Shown piece after piece: positions 5,354-6,914 of a stretch of DNA of 6,914 nt; positions within the stretch are counted from its first letter, which is position 1; each line of letters begins with the position of its first letter. A model generated the notes under the pieces. That model was given only the letters and a program-made list of their open reading frames with translations. It was not told where the DNA came from and made no database searches. The DNA comes from Helicobacteraceae bacterium. GTDB lineage: Bacteria > Campylobacterota > Campylobacteria > Campylobacterales > Sulfurimonadaceae. The DNA is taken from contig WFMY01000201.1 of assembly GCA_015488855.1 (NCBI GenBank), positions 1 to 6,914 of the forward strand. Direction: 5' to 3'. Both the position numbers and the translations under genes were made by a program.

Positions 5354-6914
5354 GTTTTACTAAAACATTGGTTGATGGAACAAACTTTGACCATAAAGGT
5401 CTAAATGCTCTTCAAAAGGTAACCCTGCGTGCTGTTGTTATGGCATTTTTATTTTATGGGTTAGTGGCTATTGAGGGTATGATTATGCGTTTGGTAGAGG
5501 TTGGACCTGCTGCAAAAGCTATCATACCAGAACAATTTTTTCACCCTGAGCATTTTTTCTCTATTATGACTGTGCATCCTATTGTAGGTATCTTTGGTTC
5601 TACTTACCAGTTAGTGTTTGGAGCTTTTACATTTTTAGTGCCTTATCTTACGAAGAAACCACTCTATAGTGTTAAGTTGGCAAACTTTACATGGTTAAGC
5701 ATAACTATAGGTACCGCTTTGGCATGGATAGCTGCTTTTGTATGGCAATATGCACCACTTTATACACTTTACTGGCCACTTCCAGCGGATACTGAGCAGT
5801 TTAGTATTATGGGTGGTATAGTATTTATCGTAGGTATAGCACTTATCATGATTGGTACATTTGGATTTATCTACAATATCTATGCGACAATTTTTGCTCG
5901 TGTTGGTGTGCATAAAAATAAAACAACAAAAGAGCTTTTAATCTCTGGTTTTGGTATAGATGGTATGCTTAATCTTATCAATAAACTTAGAGGTAAACCA
6001 CCTTACACAAAAGAACCAGCTTTAGCACTTCCTGTAGTTGCAATCTTCCGTGGTACGGTAGATACATTTTTAGATGCAGTAGTTATCTTAGGTGCTGGTA
6101 TCCTAGTATTGGTTTACTTGATAGCTGATCTTGGCGGTATCCACTTAGATGTTAGCGCTATAGATGCTCTTCTTTATAAGAACTTTTTTTGGTGGGGTCT
6201 TGACCTCGTGGCTGATGGTCTTGTGCTTATTTATGTAGCTGGTTCTTGGTACCTTTTAGCGACACTCATCACTGGACAAAAACTTTTCATGGAAAATGTT
6301 GCTCGTGCAGCGTTGATGCTTGAGTTACTTGTTTCTTGGATGGTCTGGTCACATCACCTTCTTGGTGATCAAGGGCAACCTGAGATGATGAAACTTATCT
6401 CTGGCGAGATGGTAACTGCCTTTGAACTTTTAACACAGGGATTAGCACTTTTTATCACTCTTGTTACCTTATGGAAAGCGCGTCCACTGAAAATGACTTT
6501 TGAGCTAAAATATCTACTTGGTGGTTTAGTTGGATTTGGTTTAGCAGTACCTGCCGCGATTATTCAAGCAGATATGGGAATGAACAGAGTTTTACATAAT
6601 ACACAATGGATTATAGGTGCGCATGTTCATATTGCATTGATCGTTGGGCTTTATATGACACTTTATAGTGCTGTGTATGTGCTTTGGCCATTAGTAACAA
6701 ACAACACCAAGCTTTACTCAACAAAACTTGCAAATACACACTTTTGGATGCATCTTATAGGTGGTATCGGTATGGGTGCATTTATGGGTATGGCAGGACT
6801 TGATGGTATGATGCGTCGTCATCTTTATGTTAATGGTGAGTTTCAAACAGATATGATAATGGCAGCAATATTTGGAGCTATGCTTCTTACAGCCTGGGTA
6901 GTATTTTTGTTTAA
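5350..6914 (+). CDS. Heme-copper superfamily catalytic subunit, probable nitric oxide reductase of the gNOR type, C-terminus beyond the window
   Basis: The frame is open from ATG 5350 to the edge (521 codons plus two bases), with twelve hydrophobic helices, the last at the edge. Heme ligands are present: H76 in TM2 (low-spin heme), H425 (active-site heme) and H427 (low-spin heme) in AHVH of TM10. TM7 carries the metal-ligand pair H335-H336 (WSHH). TM6 reads WWGLDLVADG (281-290): D285 stands where oxidases and cNOR/qNOR have the first non-heme metal His, and D289, four residues on, where cNOR has its glutamate and oxidases the cross-linked tyrosine. Loss of that tyrosine and an acid in its place argue for NO reduction, not oxygen reduction. 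From memory, a His-His-Asp site defines the family named gNOR; this assignment is by motif only. A lysine-rich cytoplasmic loop of about 45 residues (184-228) between TM4 and TM5 is longer than usual. The gene is coupled to the CuA-less subunit II by ATGA and probably controlled from the shared region upstream. The reaction would be 2 NO to N2O at the inner membrane. Confidence 0.85.
   Translation, partial: MSFTKTLVDGTNFDHKGLNALQKVTLRAVVMAFLFYGLVAIEGMIMRLVEVGPAAKAIIPEQFFHPEHFFSIMTVHPIVGIFGSTYQLVFGAFTFLVPYLTKKPLYSVKLANFTWLSITIGTALAWIAAFVWQYAPLYTLYWPLPADTEQFSIMGGIVFIVGIALIMIGTFGFIYNIYATIFARVGVHKNKTTKELLISGFGIDGMLNLINKLRGKPPYTKEPALALPVVAIFRGTVDTFLDAVVILGAGILVLVYLIADLGGIHLDVSAIDALLYKNFFWWGLDLVADGLVLIYVAGSWYLLATLITGQKLFMENVARAALMLELLVSWMVWSHHLLGDQGQPEMMKLISGEMVTAFELLTQGLALFITLVTLWKARPLKMTFELKYLLGGLVGFGLAVPAAIIQADMGMNRVLHNTQWIIGAHVHIALIVGLYMTLYSAVYVLWPLVTNNTKLYSTKLANTHFWMHLIGGIGMGAFMGMAGLDGMMRRHLYVNGEFQTDMIMAAIFGAMLLTAWVVFLF

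Noticed and set aside
5695..5913. Minus-strand 72-codon open frame
   Set aside because: Shadow of the reductase gene; the Lys/Tyr/Cys-rich product is typical of antisense frames of membrane proteins.
5350..6914. Ordinary oxygen-reducing terminal oxidase or classic cNOR/qNOR
   Set aside because: TM6 lacks the His of HPEVY and of cNOR (D285 instead), lacks the cross-linked Tyr and the cNOR Glu (D289 instead), and the partner is neither a cytochrome c nor a qNOR-type fusion.
1..6914. CRISPR arrays, tRNA/rRNA genes, insertion sequences
   Set aside because: No regularly spaced direct repeats, cloverleaf-like segments, transposase frames or terminal inverted repeats were seen.

Overview
The window is AT-rich DNA with dense bacterial coding and holds five protein genes, two of them cut by the window edges. 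Codon use, protein style and gene content (a NarK-type nitrate/nitrite transporter, a PP2C-kinase fusion, an unusual nitric oxide reductase-like heme-copper enzyme, an FNR-type box) suggest a denitrifying Campylobacterota (Epsilonproteobacteria) such as a Sulfurimonas relative. That placement is inferred from gene character, not from a marker gene.

Left side, minus strand, in transcription order from about 4459 down to 1: a 12-helix NarK/NasA-family transporter; a cytoplasmic PP2C phosphatase fused to a Ser/Thr protein kinase with a C-terminal membrane anchor, whose ATG directly follows the transporter stop codon (TAAATG); and, after a 64-base gap, the N-terminal 490 residues of a SNF2-family helicase that leaves the window inside Walker A. 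The transporter and kinase/phosphatase look like one translationally coupled unit. The helicase may be read through but has no evident functional link.

Middle, 4460-4762: a 303-base, very AT-rich divergent promoter region. It holds a perfect FNR-type palindrome (TTGAT-N4-ATCAA) and three copies of a different palindrome, GATTAAAATTTAATC. Two copies are exact, in opposite orientation, and bracket a TATAAT element readable on both strands; the third has one mismatch. This looks like a shared operator for both divergent operons.

Right side, plus strand from 4763: a small two-helix cupredoxin protein of the cytochrome oxidase subunit II type that has lost its CuA ligands, overlapping by ATGA with a heme-copper superfamily catalytic subunit that runs off the right edge. 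The catalytic subunit keeps all three heme-ligand histidines and the TM7 His-His pair. In TM6 the first His ligand of the non-heme metal is replaced by Asp285, and the position of the NO reductase glutamate (or oxidase tyrosine) is Asp289. This matches what I recall of the poorly characterised 'gNOR' family, so the pair is most likely a nitric oxide reductase with an unusual active site and an unknown electron entry route.

Taken together the locus looks like a nitrogen-oxide module: transport of nitrate or nitrite, a phospho-signalling protein dedicated to that transporter, and NO removal, under shared anaerobic/nitrogen-oxide control.
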